DNA of 15,530 nucleotides from Clostridia bacterium. Its GTDB lineage: Bacteria > Bacillota > Clostridia > UBA1381 > UMGS1253. Where the stretch lies: contig JAFQPV010000342.1 of the NCBI GenBank assembly GCA_017411585.1, forward strand, positions 1 to 15,530. The letters run 5' to 3'. Position numbers and translations under genes: made by a program. Below, piece after piece: positions 1 through 6,885 of this stretch. The notes under the pieces were generated by a model. It worked only from the letters and a program-made list of their open reading frames with translations, had not been told where the DNA came from and ran no database searches. The stretch's first letter is position 1, and the number at the start of each line of letters is the position of its first letter.

Positions 1-657
1 AAGAAGGCCGTTTGGATCTTCGGTGGTGACGGTTGGGCATACGATATCGGTTTCGGCGGTCTTGACCACGTTCTCGCTTCCGGTGAAGATGTAAACATTA
101 TGGTATTCGATACAGAAGTTTACTCCAACACTGGCGGTCAGGCTTCCAAGTCTACACCGACAGGTGCTGTTGCACAGTTCGCTGCAGGCGGTAAGCCGAT
201 TAAGAAGAAGAACCTTGCAGAAATCGCAATGTCCTACGGTTATGTATATGTAGCACAGGTTGCTATGGGTTACTCTGATGCACAGACAGTTAAGGCAATC
301 AAGGAAGCTGTTGAATACAACGGTCCGTCCCTGATTATCGGCTACGCTCCGTGTATCAACCATGGTATCAAGGGCGGCATGACAGATACCCAGAAGGTTA
401 TCAAGAATGCTGTTGAAGCTGGTTACTGGCATACATTCAGATTCGACCCGAGACTTACAGTTGACGGTAAGAATCCGTTCCAGATGGATTCCAAGGATCC
501 GTCCGCATCGTACAGAGACTTTATCATGAACGAAGTACGTTACAGCTCGCTGGCACGTAAGTTCCCGGATAGAGCAGAAGAACTCTTCACCGAAGCTGAA
601 AAGCAGGCGAAGGAGAAGTACGAGCACTGGACAAAGTATTCCAAGCTCTTTGAGTAA
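1..657 (+). CDS. nifJ: Pyruvate:ferredoxin (flavodoxin) oxidoreductase, C-terminal part
   Basis: This is the 3' end of a gene that begins before the window; 218 residues are visible in an open frame from base 1. PFOR oxidatively decarboxylates pyruvate to acetyl-CoA and CO2 and reduces ferredoxin in the cytoplasm. Seen: the thiamine-diphosphate/Mg binding signature GGDGWAYDIGFGG at residues 8-20 of the fragment, followed by VFDTEVYSNTGGQAS (35-49), with the TPP-site SNTGGQ. The downstream part (CINHGIKGGM, then a basic and acidic helical tail ending KYSKLFE) matches the end of single-chain PFORs, which are usually about 1170-1200 aa. The family also contains 2-oxoacid oxidoreductases with related substrates, so pyruvate is a family-level assignment. 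A strong terminator follows the stop by 9 nt, so this is the last gene of its transcript. The reduced ferredoxin it makes is the normal donor for [FeFe] hydrogenase, whose maturation genes lie 2.2 kb downstream. Confidence 0.95.
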   Translation, partial: KKAVWIFGGDGWAYDIGFGGLDHVLASGEDVNIMVFDTEVYSNTGGQASKSTPTGAVAQFAAGGKPIKKKNLAEIAMSYGYVYVAQVAMGYSDAQTVKAIKEAVEYNGPSLIIGYAPCINHGIKGGMTDTQKVIKNAVEAGYWHTFRFDPRLTVDGKNPFQMDSKDPSASYRDFIMNEVRYSSLARKFPDRAEELFTEAEKQAKEKYEHWTKYSKLFE

Positions 658-666
658 TCATTTAAT

Positions 667-700
667 AAAAAAACAGTGTCCTGCGGGGCACTGTTTTTTT
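667..700 (+). terminator. Rho-independent terminator after PFOR
   Basis: An 8-bp stem (674-681 with 686-693, one G-U pair) has a TGCG loop, with seven A's before it and seven T's after it that can extend the stem. It lies just downstream of the PFOR stop codon. The A and T flanks would let it work in both directions. Confidence 0.92.
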
Positions 701-757
701 GTTACTTTATTCGCTGATTGTAGTTATAAAAAGGTAATTTTGGCGCATTACTGCGTT

Positions 758-799
758 ACAGAGGCAAGCCCGTACGCGGAGTACTGTGCTTGCCTTTGT
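758..799. other. Long imperfect hairpin of unknown function
   Basis: ACAGAGGCAAGC (758-769) can pair with GCTTGCCTTTGT (788-799) to give 12 bp with a single G-U. Inside it, GTAC (772-775) pairs with GTAC (781-784) around a GCGGA loop. No U tract follows, so it is not a classical terminator. It sits between the PFOR terminator and the promoter region of the XRE gene. It could be a structured RNA element or the remains of a repeat; the strand is not determined. Confidence 0.5.
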
Positions 800-858
800 G
801 CCTTTTGTGCTTCTTGGTCGCTCATATCCGTGTGTAGTGTGGCGCAACAACTACATTA

Positions 859-875
859 TAGAGTATATAGCTCTA
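859..875. promoter_or_regulatory. Operator-like inverted repeat, site 1
   Basis: TAGAG-7 nt-CTCTA. It has the same arms and the same 7-nt spacing as the site at 884-900, with a centre-to-centre distance of 25 bp. It lies about 60 bp upstream of the XRE start codon. The binding factor is inferred, not shown; the XRE protein encoded just downstream is the obvious candidate. Confidence 0.5.
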
Positions 876-882
876 AAAGTAA

Positions 883-901
883 ATAGAGTTTTAAACTCTA
901 T
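883..901. promoter_or_regulatory. Operator-like inverted repeat, site 2
   Basis: This is a perfect palindrome with 9-bp arms, ATAGAGTTT and AAACTCTAT, around a single T. Its core TAGAG-7 nt-CTCTA repeats site 1. It ends 34 bp before the XRE start codon, where autorepressors commonly bind. I could not assign confident -35 and -10 boxes here. Confidence 0.6.
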
Positions 902-935
902 TGTAAAATTAGATGTAATGAAGGGAGTTGCGCTT

Positions 936-1160
936 ATGGATGCTATTGAAAGAATTCGAAGTCTGCGTGAGGATAACGATAAAAGTCAAACAGAAATTGC
1001 TGCGTTAATTCATGTAGGACAGAAAACGTATTCGGACTACGAAACAAGAAAAACAAGAATTCCGGTGGAAAGCTTGATTATTCTGGCAAAATATTATAAT
1101 ATAGATATGAATTATATTTGCGGAATTACAAATGAGAAAAAATCATTTCCGAAACGATGA
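936..1160 (+). CDS. Small XRE-family helix-turn-helix regulator
   Basis: A 74-residue DNA-binding protein made almost entirely of one Cro/C1-type HTH domain. Seen: IERIRSLREDNDKSQTEIA with the Q-x-x-[IV]-A helix-turn-helix start, then YSDYETRKTRIPVESLIILAKYY and the YNIDMNYICG ending found at the end of many XRE domains ('LAKYYNVSIDYLLG' type). The frame is open upstream to 786, but the ATG at 936 is chosen because AGGGAG lies 9 nt before it and the HTH domain starts immediately after it; the upstream extension has no domain character. The two operator-like inverted repeats upstream suggest autoregulation (inference). The stop is 20 nt before the start of the SLH-domain gene, so the two are probably co-transcribed. 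The short basic tail (KKSFPKR) carries no recognisable sensor domain. Confidence 0.85.
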   Translation: MDAIERIRSLREDNDKSQTEIAALIHVGQKTYSDYETRKTRIPVESLIILAKYYNIDMNYICGITNEKKSFPKR

Positions 1161-1180
1161 AGACAGAAAGGATGGGTTTT

Positions 1181-2638
1181 ATGAAAAAGGTTGTTGCATT
1201 GGTATTGGCGGTTATGCTTTGCGTTGGAATGACTGTGCATGCGGATACTGTGCGCGATTTTACGCTGCAGCATGAAATGGCGAAGCAGCTTTATGCGCTT
1301 GGGTTGTTTTACGGCACGGAAAACGGCTTTGAGTTAGAGCGTTCGATGACACGCGCAGAAGCAGTTGTAATGCTGGTGCGTGCGCTCGGCAAGGCAGAGG
1401 CGGCGCAGGCGATGGGCAAGACGCATCCGTTTACCGATGTGCCGGAATGGGCAGACTGCTATATTTCCTATGCTTACGAAAACGGTCTTACAAATGGCGT
1501 TTCCGAAACGGAGTTTGGCGCATCAGATGAGGTTTTGGGTCAGATGTATTTGACCTTTATTTTGCGTGCACTTGGTTATACAGATGAAGACTTTTTCTGG
1601 GATGTACCGTATCCGCTCGCATCTTATATCGGTATCACACCCCCTGATGCGCAATTTAACGGCTTTTTGCGCGCGGATGCAGTTAGCGTAACGACAGCGG
1701 CGTTGTTTGTGAATTGCAAGGATACAAAGAAAACACTGGCTGAAAAGTTGATTGCGGAGAGCGCATTTTCTGTGGAAGAATTTGAGACGGCATACCCATC
1801 TGACCCGCATCTTGGATACAGAACATTGGATGCGTTGATGCAAAAAACAATTTCTGAAAAATACAATACGGGAAAAATGATTGATAATGAACGTTATAAA
1901 ATCCCACTGCACTTTATCGAAAGTATTCGTGAGGAAAACGGACAGGTTCAGGTATGCGTTTTGGAAATGATTTCGGAGTTTTACATCCGCGAGGGCAATG
2001 AAAGCGGCGGTGGGGGTTACAGTAGCAGCGCAATGGTGTATGTTTTTGATGCACAGACTATGGAGTTTCTTTCTTCGGACCACGGCGTGCGCGACGATAG
2101 CTGGATTAGCCGCATTGCGCCGGAATATAAAACTGCACCGGGTTATTATTGGGACCATGCATTTACATTGTGTCAAAAATTATTCGCTGCGGATATAGAA
2201 AGCGGTAAGGCGGCGTGGAAAACACCGACTTATGAAGAAAGAATGGCAAGCTTTACAAAGGACAGTTATCGCGGCATTTATCAGACGTATGAAACGGATT
2301 TCTGCACGGTTGTGGAAAGCTATGTTGGCGGCACACCGCACGGCACTTATGCAAGTATTGGCATTGTATACAAGCCGGGCGCAGAAATGGGCGAAGGTAC
2401 CTATGTCGGCTTGCCGATGCCGGAGGAAAACGGTTGGGGATTGACGCGTCGACCGGATACGGTTACTGTTTCAGAGGATGGGAAGACACTGGTCTACACC
2501 TACACCTATACCCAAAAAGCTGAAATTGTAGATATGAATCGTGTATTGCATGAAAAAGGCACTTATATTTACACTGTGGATTTAATTACCGGAGAAAAAG
2601 CTTGTGAAATTGTTGACAATGTCGAAAATATAGAGTAA
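1181..2638 (+). CDS. Exported protein with N-terminal SLH domains and an unassigned C-terminal domain
   Basis: A 485-residue protein. Residues 1-21 form a signal peptide (MKKVVALVLAVMLCVGMTVHA, with a likely cleavage after HA). Residues about 30-75 form an SLH repeat with the diagnostic TRAEAVVMLVRALG, and about 80-133 a second one (FTDVPEWADCYISYAYENGLTNGV); a weaker third repeat with FLRADAVSVTTAAL may end near 180. SLH domains bind secondary cell-wall polymers, so the protein is expected at the cell surface. The rest, about 200-485, is rich in aromatic and charged residues (MVYVFDAQTMEFLSS, TYTYTQKAEIVDMN) and resembles a secreted beta-rich domain that I do not recognise. The start at 1181 is preferred over 1157 because AGAAAGGA lies 8 nt upstream and the signal peptide begins there. 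It follows the XRE gene by 20 nt. Confidence 0.85.
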   Translation: MKKVVALVLAVMLCVGMTVHADTVRDFTLQHEMAKQLYALGLFYGTENGFELERSMTRAEAVVMLVRALGKAEAAQAMGKTHPFTDVPEWADCYISYAYENGLTNGVSETEFGASDEVLGQMYLTFILRALGYTDEDFFWDVPYPLASYIGITPPDAQFNGFLRADAVSVTTAALFVNCKDTKKTLAEKLIAESAFSVEEFETAYPSDPHLGYRTLDALMQKTISEKYNTGKMIDNERYKIPLHFIESIREENGQVQVCVLEMISEFYIREGNESGGGGYSSSAMVYVFDAQTMEFLSSDHGVRDDSWISRIAPEYKTAPGYYWDHAFTLCQKLFAADIESGKAAWKTPTYEERMASFTKDSYRGIYQTYETDFCTVVESYVGGTPHGTYASIGIVYKPGAEMGEGTYVGLPMPEENGWGLTRRPDTVTVSEDGKTLVYTYTYTQKAEIVDMNRVLHEKGTYIYTVDLITGEKACEIVDNVENIE

Positions 2639-2688
2639 AATAGAAGTGTAAACAAAATGTATCCTGACGTTAAAAATGCGTTTTGAGG

Positions 2689-2763
2689 CGGAAGGTTCGG
2701 CATATTTATAAAATGAGCCATAGATGGCTTTGTTTTGCCGCACCTTTCGGTGCGGCATTTTTT
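2689..2763 (+). terminator. Terminator with an alternative upstream pairing
   Basis: A 9-bp perfect stem, TGCCGCACC (2736-2744) with GGTGCGGCA (2749-2757), has a TTTC loop and is followed by six T's, giving a strong terminator for the SLH gene. Upstream, 2689-2702 can pair with 2736-2749 (13 of 14 positions, one G-U), enclosing a small AGCCA/TGGCT hairpin at 2716-2729. That pairing would compete with the terminator stem. The terminator is well supported; the switch-like alternative is inference. Confidence 0.85.
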
Positions 2764-2885
2764 GTGCAGTCATAAGATCACAATCCTACATAGGGTTTCA
2801 AATGGCAAATTTTTTAAAACAAACCTATGCGAATTGGCTCTTATAGCTTAAAGAGGAACGCTTAGATTAAACGAGGTGAGATTCT

Positions 2886-3131
2886 ATGGAAACAAGAATA
2901 GCCGTTATCGGTATTGTTGTGGAAAATGAGGATGCGGTAGAGCGACTCAATGAAATTTTGCACGAATATAGAAGCTATATCATCGGGCGCATGGGTATTC
3001 CGTATCGCCAGAAGAATATAAGCATCATCAGTATTGCAGTTGATGCACCAACAGATGCCATCAGTGCACTGACGGGCAAAATCGGTAAACTGGAAGGTGT
3101 AAGCTCTAAAACGGCTTACGCAAAAGCATAG
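2886..3131 (+). CDS. TM1266-family ACT-like protein, putative [FeFe]-hydrogenase system regulator
   Basis: An 81-residue single-domain protein with a ferredoxin-like ACT fold pattern: METRIAVIGIVVENED (beta1), a helix about 17-30, IIGRMGIPYRQKNISIISIAVDAP (beta2-beta3), a helix about 60-70 and GVSSKTAYAKA (beta4). The GRMGIPY segment is typical of the TM1266 family, named as an 'iron-only hydrogenase system regulator' because its genes stand beside hydrogenase maturation genes. No DNA-binding domain is visible, and the ligand and molecular role are unknown. AGGTGAG (2874-2880) precedes the ATG by 5 nt. hydG starts 17 nt after the stop, so this is the first gene of the maturation operon. The genomic position supports the call as much as the sequence does. 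Confidence 0.88.
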   Translation: METRIAVIGIVVENEDAVERLNEILHEYRSYIIGRMGIPYRQKNISIISIAVDAPTDAISALTGKIGKLEGVSSKTAYAKA

Positions 3132-3148
3132 AAAGGGGATATAAGGTT

Positions 3149-4567
3149 ATGTACAATCCAAAATCATTAAAAGCAGAAGAGTTTATTTCCCACGAGGAAA
3201 TTATGCGTACACTTGCCTATGCAGAGGAAAACAAAAACAATTTAGAGAACGTAGACAAAATCATTGATAATGCTGCAGAAAGAAAAGGTCTTACGCACGA
3301 GGAAGCAAGTGTGCTTTTAGCCTGCGAGGACGAAAGTCGTATTCAGAGAATCTACGACCTGGCAGAGCAGATTAAAAAAGACTTCTATGGCAACCGCATT
3401 GTTATGTTTGCGCCGCTGTATTTGTCCAACTACTGTGTCAACGGCTGCGTATACTGCCCGTATCATTTAAAAAACAAGCATATCGCAAGAAAAAAGCTGA
3501 CGCAGGAGGAAGTGCGCCGCGAGGTAATCGCTTTGCAGGATATGGGGCACAAGCGTCTTGCGATTGAAGCCGGTGAAGACCCGGTAAACAACCCGATTGA
3601 GTATATTTTAGAATGTATCAACACAATTTACTCCATTAAGCATAAAAATGGTGCAATTCGCCGTGTCAATGTCAACATTGCAGCAACAACGGTGGAAAAT
3701 TATCGTAAATTAAAGGAAGCCGGTATCGGCACATATATTTTGTTCCAGGAAACATACCACAAGGAGAGCTATGAGCAGCTGCATCCGACGGGACCGAAGC
3801 ACGATTATGCTTATCATACAGAGGCAATGGACCGCGCAATGGAAGGCGGCATTGATGATGTGGGCTTAGGTGTATTGTTCGGATTGGAATTGTACAAATA
3901 TGAGTTTGCAGGTCTTTTGATGCATGCTGAGCACTTAGAGGCAGTGCATGGCGTCGGTCCGCATACCATCAGCGTACCGCGCCTTAAGAGAGCAGATGAC
4001 ATTGACCCGGATCAGTTTGATAATGGCATCAGCGATGAGATTTTTGCAAAGCTGTGCGCACTCATTCGTATCAGTGTGCCGTATACAGGTATGATTGTCT
4101 CCACGCGTGAAAGCAAGGAAGTGCGCGAAAAGGTAATCCGTCTCGGTGTATCGCAGCTCAGTGGTGCATCCAAAACAAGTGTGGGCGGTTATAGTGAGCC
4201 GGAACCGGAGGATGAAAATTCCGAGCAGTTTGATGTCAGCGATAAGCGTACGCTTGATGAGGTTGTGCGCTGGCTGATGGAGTTTGGCTATATTCCGAGC
4301 TTCTGTACCGCTTGCTATCGTGAGGGCAGAACGGGTGATCGTTTTATGACGCTTTTAAAAGCCGGACAGATTCAAAATTGCTGCCATCCGAATGCATTGA
4401 TGACATTGTTGGAGTTTTTGCAGGATTATGCATCCGAAGAGACCAAAGTGCTTGGTGAGAAAATGATTTTAGATGAAATCAAGAATGTACCGAGCGATAA
4501 AGTCCGTGAAATTTTAGTGAAGAATTTGGAACAGATTAAACAAGGTAACAGAGATTTCAGATTCTAA
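3149..4567 (+). CDS. hydG: [FeFe] hydrogenase H-cluster radical SAM maturase HydG
   Basis: A 472-residue radical SAM enzyme that lyses tyrosine to p-cresol, CO and CN-, supplying the Fe(CO)2CN unit used to build the H-cluster. Seen: the radical SAM cluster motif C96-x3-C100-x2-C103 (CVNGCVYC), the SAM-site region LAIEAGEDP (137-145) and the auxiliary-cluster motif near the C-terminus, C386-x2-C389-x22-C412 (CTACYREG...NCCHPNA). That C-terminal motif separates HydG from its relative ThiH. The length fits the family (about 470 aa). A GAAAGGGG ribosome binding site precedes the start. It lies between the TM1266-type gene (17 nt) and hydF (12 nt), so all three are probably one transcript. All expected cysteines are present. 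Confidence 0.97.
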   Translation: MYNPKSLKAEEFISHEEIMRTLAYAEENKNNLENVDKIIDNAAERKGLTHEEASVLLACEDESRIQRIYDLAEQIKKDFYGNRIVMFAPLYLSNYCVNGCVYCPYHLKNKHIARKKLTQEEVRREVIALQDMGHKRLAIEAGEDPVNNPIEYILECINTIYSIKHKNGAIRRVNVNIAATTVENYRKLKEAGIGTYILFQETYHKESYEQLHPTGPKHDYAYHTEAMDRAMEGGIDDVGLGVLFGLELYKYEFAGLLMHAEHLEAVHGVGPHTISVPRLKRADDIDPDQFDNGISDEIFAKLCALIRISVPYTGMIVSTRESKEVREKVIRLGVSQLSGASKTSVGGYSEPEPEDENSEQFDVSDKRTLDEVVRWLMEFGYIPSFCTACYREGRTGDRFMTLLKAGQIQNCCHPNALMTLLEFLQDYASEETKVLGEKMILDEIKNVPSDKVREILVKNLEQIKQGNRDFRF

Positions 4568-4579
4568 GGAGGTGCAAAT

Positions 4580-5779
4580 ATGAGTTTGCAGAACACACCT
4601 TCCGGTGAACGCTTGCACATTGGTTTTTTCGGCAGACGCAATGCCGGGAAATCGAGCCTTGTCAATGCGGTGACCAATCAGGAGCTATCCGTTGTATCTG
4701 ATGTAAAGGGTACAACGACTGACCCGGTAAGCAAAGCGATGGAGCTTTTGCCACTCGGTCCTGTGGTGATTATTGATACGCCGGGCTTCGATGACGAGGG
4801 TATGCTCGGCGAAAAGCGCATACAGAGAACAAAGCAGATTTTAAACCGCGCTGACATTGCGGTGTTGGTGGTGGATGCTGCCGAAGGGAAAAATGAGGCC
4901 GATGCACAGTTGGAAGCTTTGTTTGCAGAAAAAGGTATTCCGTATATCGTTGTCTATAATAAGTCCGATTTGCAAAAAAGAGACTGTGCAGAAAATGAGA
5001 TTTGCGTTAGTGCACTGAACAAAGACAATATAGAAGAATTTAAAAACCGATTGGCAACACTTGCAAAAACCGATGCACCGCATGTGCGTTTGGTCGGTGA
5101 TTTTATAAAGCCGGGTGATTTGGTTGTGTTGGTTACCCCGATTGATGCGGCCGCGCCGAAAGGCAGACTGATTCTGCCGCAGCAGATGGCAATCCGCGAT
5201 ATTTTAGATGCCGGTGCAATGGCAGCAGTTACAAAAGAAACCGAATTGGAGCAGACGCTTGACAAGCTCACTGCACCGCCGGCACTGGTGGTAACGGATT
5301 CGCAGGTTTTCGGCTTTGTGAGCAAAATTGTGCCGCCGGAGGTAAAATTGACATCCTTCTCCATTTTGATGGCGCGTTATAAAGGCTTTTTGGAAACAGC
5401 CGTGCGTGGTGCGGCGGCGATTGGCGAATTAAAAGATGGGGACACCATTTTGATTTCCGAGGGTTGCACACATCACAGACAGTGCGGCGACATCGGCTCA
5501 GTAAAGCTGCCGATGTGGCTTAAGAAAACTACGACTGCGGAGTTAAATATCGAAACATCTTCGGGGCTTTCCTTCCCGGAGGATTTGTCGAAATATGCAC
5601 TTGTGATTCATTGTGGCGGCTGCATGCTCAATGAACGCGAGGTGACCTACAGAAGAAAGTGCGCCGAGGATGCAGGCGTGCCGTTTACTAATTATGGTAC
5701 AGCAATCGCCTATATGCACGGCATATTAAAGCGTTCGCTTGCGCCGATGCCGGAACTGGAAAAATTATTGGAAGTATAA
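4580..5779 (+). CDS. hydF: [FeFe] hydrogenase maturation GTPase HydF
   Basis: A 399-residue scaffold and GTPase that carries the diiron subcluster and delivers it to apo-hydrogenase. Seen: an N-terminal Era/TrmE-like G domain with the P-loop GRRNAGKSS (18-26), switch region KGTTTDP (43-49), DTPG (66-69) and NKSD (127-130). A middle dimerisation region follows. The C-terminal cluster-binding domain has C296-T-H298 followed 45 residues later by H344-C-G-G-C348, the HydF CxH...HCxxC signature. The length is normal (about 400 aa). AAGGAGGTG stands directly before the start. It is the last gene of the operon, and its stop codon overlaps the edge of a bidirectional terminator. The third maturase, HydE, is not in this window. 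Confidence 0.97.
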   Translation: MSLQNTPSGERLHIGFFGRRNAGKSSLVNAVTNQELSVVSDVKGTTTDPVSKAMELLPLGPVVIIDTPGFDDEGMLGEKRIQRTKQILNRADIAVLVVDAAEGKNEADAQLEALFAEKGIPYIVVYNKSDLQKRDCAENEICVSALNKDNIEEFKNRLATLAKTDAPHVRLVGDFIKPGDLVVLVTPIDAAAPKGRLILPQQMAIRDILDAGAMAAVTKETELEQTLDKLTAPPALVVTDSQVFGFVSKIVPPEVKLTSFSILMARYKGFLETAVRGAAAIGELKDGDTILISEGCTHHRQCGDIGSVKLPMWLKKTTTAELNIETSSGLSFPEDLSKYALVIHCGGCMLNEREVTYRRKCAEDAGVPFTNYGTAIAYMHGILKRSLAPMPELEKLLEV

Positions 5780-5814
5780 AAAGAATCGTTGGTCAACTGA
5801 CCAACGATTCTTTT
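5779..5814. terminator. Bidirectional terminator between convergent genes
   Basis: A 16-bp perfect stem (5779-5794 with 5799-5814) has a four-base loop AACT, AAAAG at one end and CTTTT at the other. It overlaps the last base of the hydF stop and the end of the minus-strand peptidase stop, so it can end both transcripts. Confidence 0.93.
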
Positions 5815-6865
5815 ATGCCTGTTTATCGTATTCTACAATTGCTTTTGCAAAGCATCTGCCGAGCCGGATCGCTTTTTCCGGAGTAAATATGTTGTCCGGT
5901 GTGCCGAAGTATGCCGTTTCAAGTGTGCAGGCAAGCTTTGCATTTGCAACGCTATCCATATAGCACGCAAAGGTCGGCGCATTCGGCGAATTCCATTCCA
6001 CGCCGGGCAGAATGTTGTTGCGCTTGTCATAGCGGAGTGCGTCTGCTGTCCAAACACTTTCTAAAATTTCACTGAACACATCATATTCGGCGAGCTTGGT
6101 TTCTACCTTTTCCACCAAAAATACTGTGTCGTGTCTTTCGCCGCAATGGAACGGTGAGTGAAAATCAAAGCCATAGCGTATGCCGTTTGCCGCAATTTCG
6201 CGGATAGCGGCAGTTTCCGGCCATATGGAAGGTTCGTTCAGGCGATAATCGCGGTTGTGGTCACGCGGTGTGCGGTCTTTGCCCTGGTCACCATCCATAA
6301 CGCCGTCGAAATCCGTAAACGGAATGCAGATTACCTTTGTGCTCGGTAAACCTTCCTGCAATAGTCCTTCCAATACGCCCTCTAAGATATAATTGCCCGT
6401 GGATTCGCAGGCGTGGTGGCGCGCGGTCAGTAAAATGATTTCCTCGCCGTCACCGAAGGTGATATAGGGCACACTTCTTCCCTTTTTGCTTTGGCAGAGC
6501 TCGTGCAATTCCAGGTTGTGCTTTTTTGCAAATGCCGCAAAGCGATCCGGATGGTATAGCATGCTATGCGCAAAATACACCTTGTCTTCTTCGGATTGAA
6601 ATGTATAGGTAAATGCATTTTCTTCTTCGCCTGCGCCGAGCCAGGTCCAGCGTTTTAAATCGTGACTCACAGCGGGTCCGTAGTAGCCGATTCGTTCCTT
6701 CGGAAAGCGGAAGGTTATTGTCTTACCGGCGAAGTTCTCTGCGCAAAATGCCCAGTAAAACCAGTCGTGTGGCGTATCGCGCAACTCGTTGTTTAAATAT
6801 ATGGTATTGTCTTCAATTGCTTCGATACGGATATTTCCACCGGTAAAATTCTGATGAATCAGCAT
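5813..6865 (-). CDS. M14-family zinc metallocarboxypeptidase, cytosolic CCP-like
   Basis: A 350-residue predicted cytoplasmic peptidase without a signal peptide. Residues 1-110 form a beta-rich N-terminal domain (VSHDLKRWTWLG, YTFQSEEDKVYFAHSMLY), as in cytosolic carboxypeptidase-like M14 proteins, in front of the catalytic domain. Catalytic features seen: the zinc ligands H151-A-C-E154 and H236 (DFHSPFH), the substrate-carboxylate pair N204-R205 (DHNRDY) and the catalytic glutamate E316 (LETAYFG). All key residues are present, so it should be active. M14 enzymes remove C-terminal residues or gamma-linked glutamates; the substrate is not predictable here. AAGGAGAG lies 7 nt before the ATG. 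The gene follows the broken HAD phosphatase gene by 20 nt on the same strand, so they probably share a transcript. Confidence 0.88.
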   Translation of the reverse strand: MLIHQNFTGGNIRIEAIEDNTIYLNNELRDTPHDWFYWAFCAENFAGKTITFRFPKERIGYYGPAVSHDLKRWTWLGAGEEENAFTYTFQSEEDKVYFAHSMLYHPDRFAAFAKKHNLELHELCQSKKGRSVPYITFGDGEEIILLTARHHACESTGNYILEGVLEGLLQEGLPSTKVICIPFTDFDGVMDGDQGKDRTPRDHNRDYRLNEPSIWPETAAIREIAANGIRYGFDFHSPFHCGERHDTVFLVEKVETKLAEYDVFSEILESVWTADALRYDKRNNILPGVEWNSPNAPTFACYMDSVANAKLACTLETAYFGTPDNIFTPEKAIRLGRCFAKAIVEYDKQA

Positions 6866-6885
6866 TTTGCGTCTCTCCTTACAAT

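Noticed and set aside
650..886. A 78-codon plus-strand frame across the PFOR terminator
   Set aside because: It begins within the end of PFOR, runs through the terminator, is rich in Cys and has no ribosome binding site.
1523..2176. A 217-codon minus-strand frame opposite the SLH gene
   Set aside because: The plus strand has a clear signal peptide and SLH repeats; the opposite frame has no start context and an unusual Cys- and Arg-rich composition.
3149..4567. ThiH (tyrosine lyase of thiamine synthesis) instead of HydG
   Set aside because: The C-terminal CxxC-x22-C auxiliary cluster motif and the adjacent hydF identify HydG.
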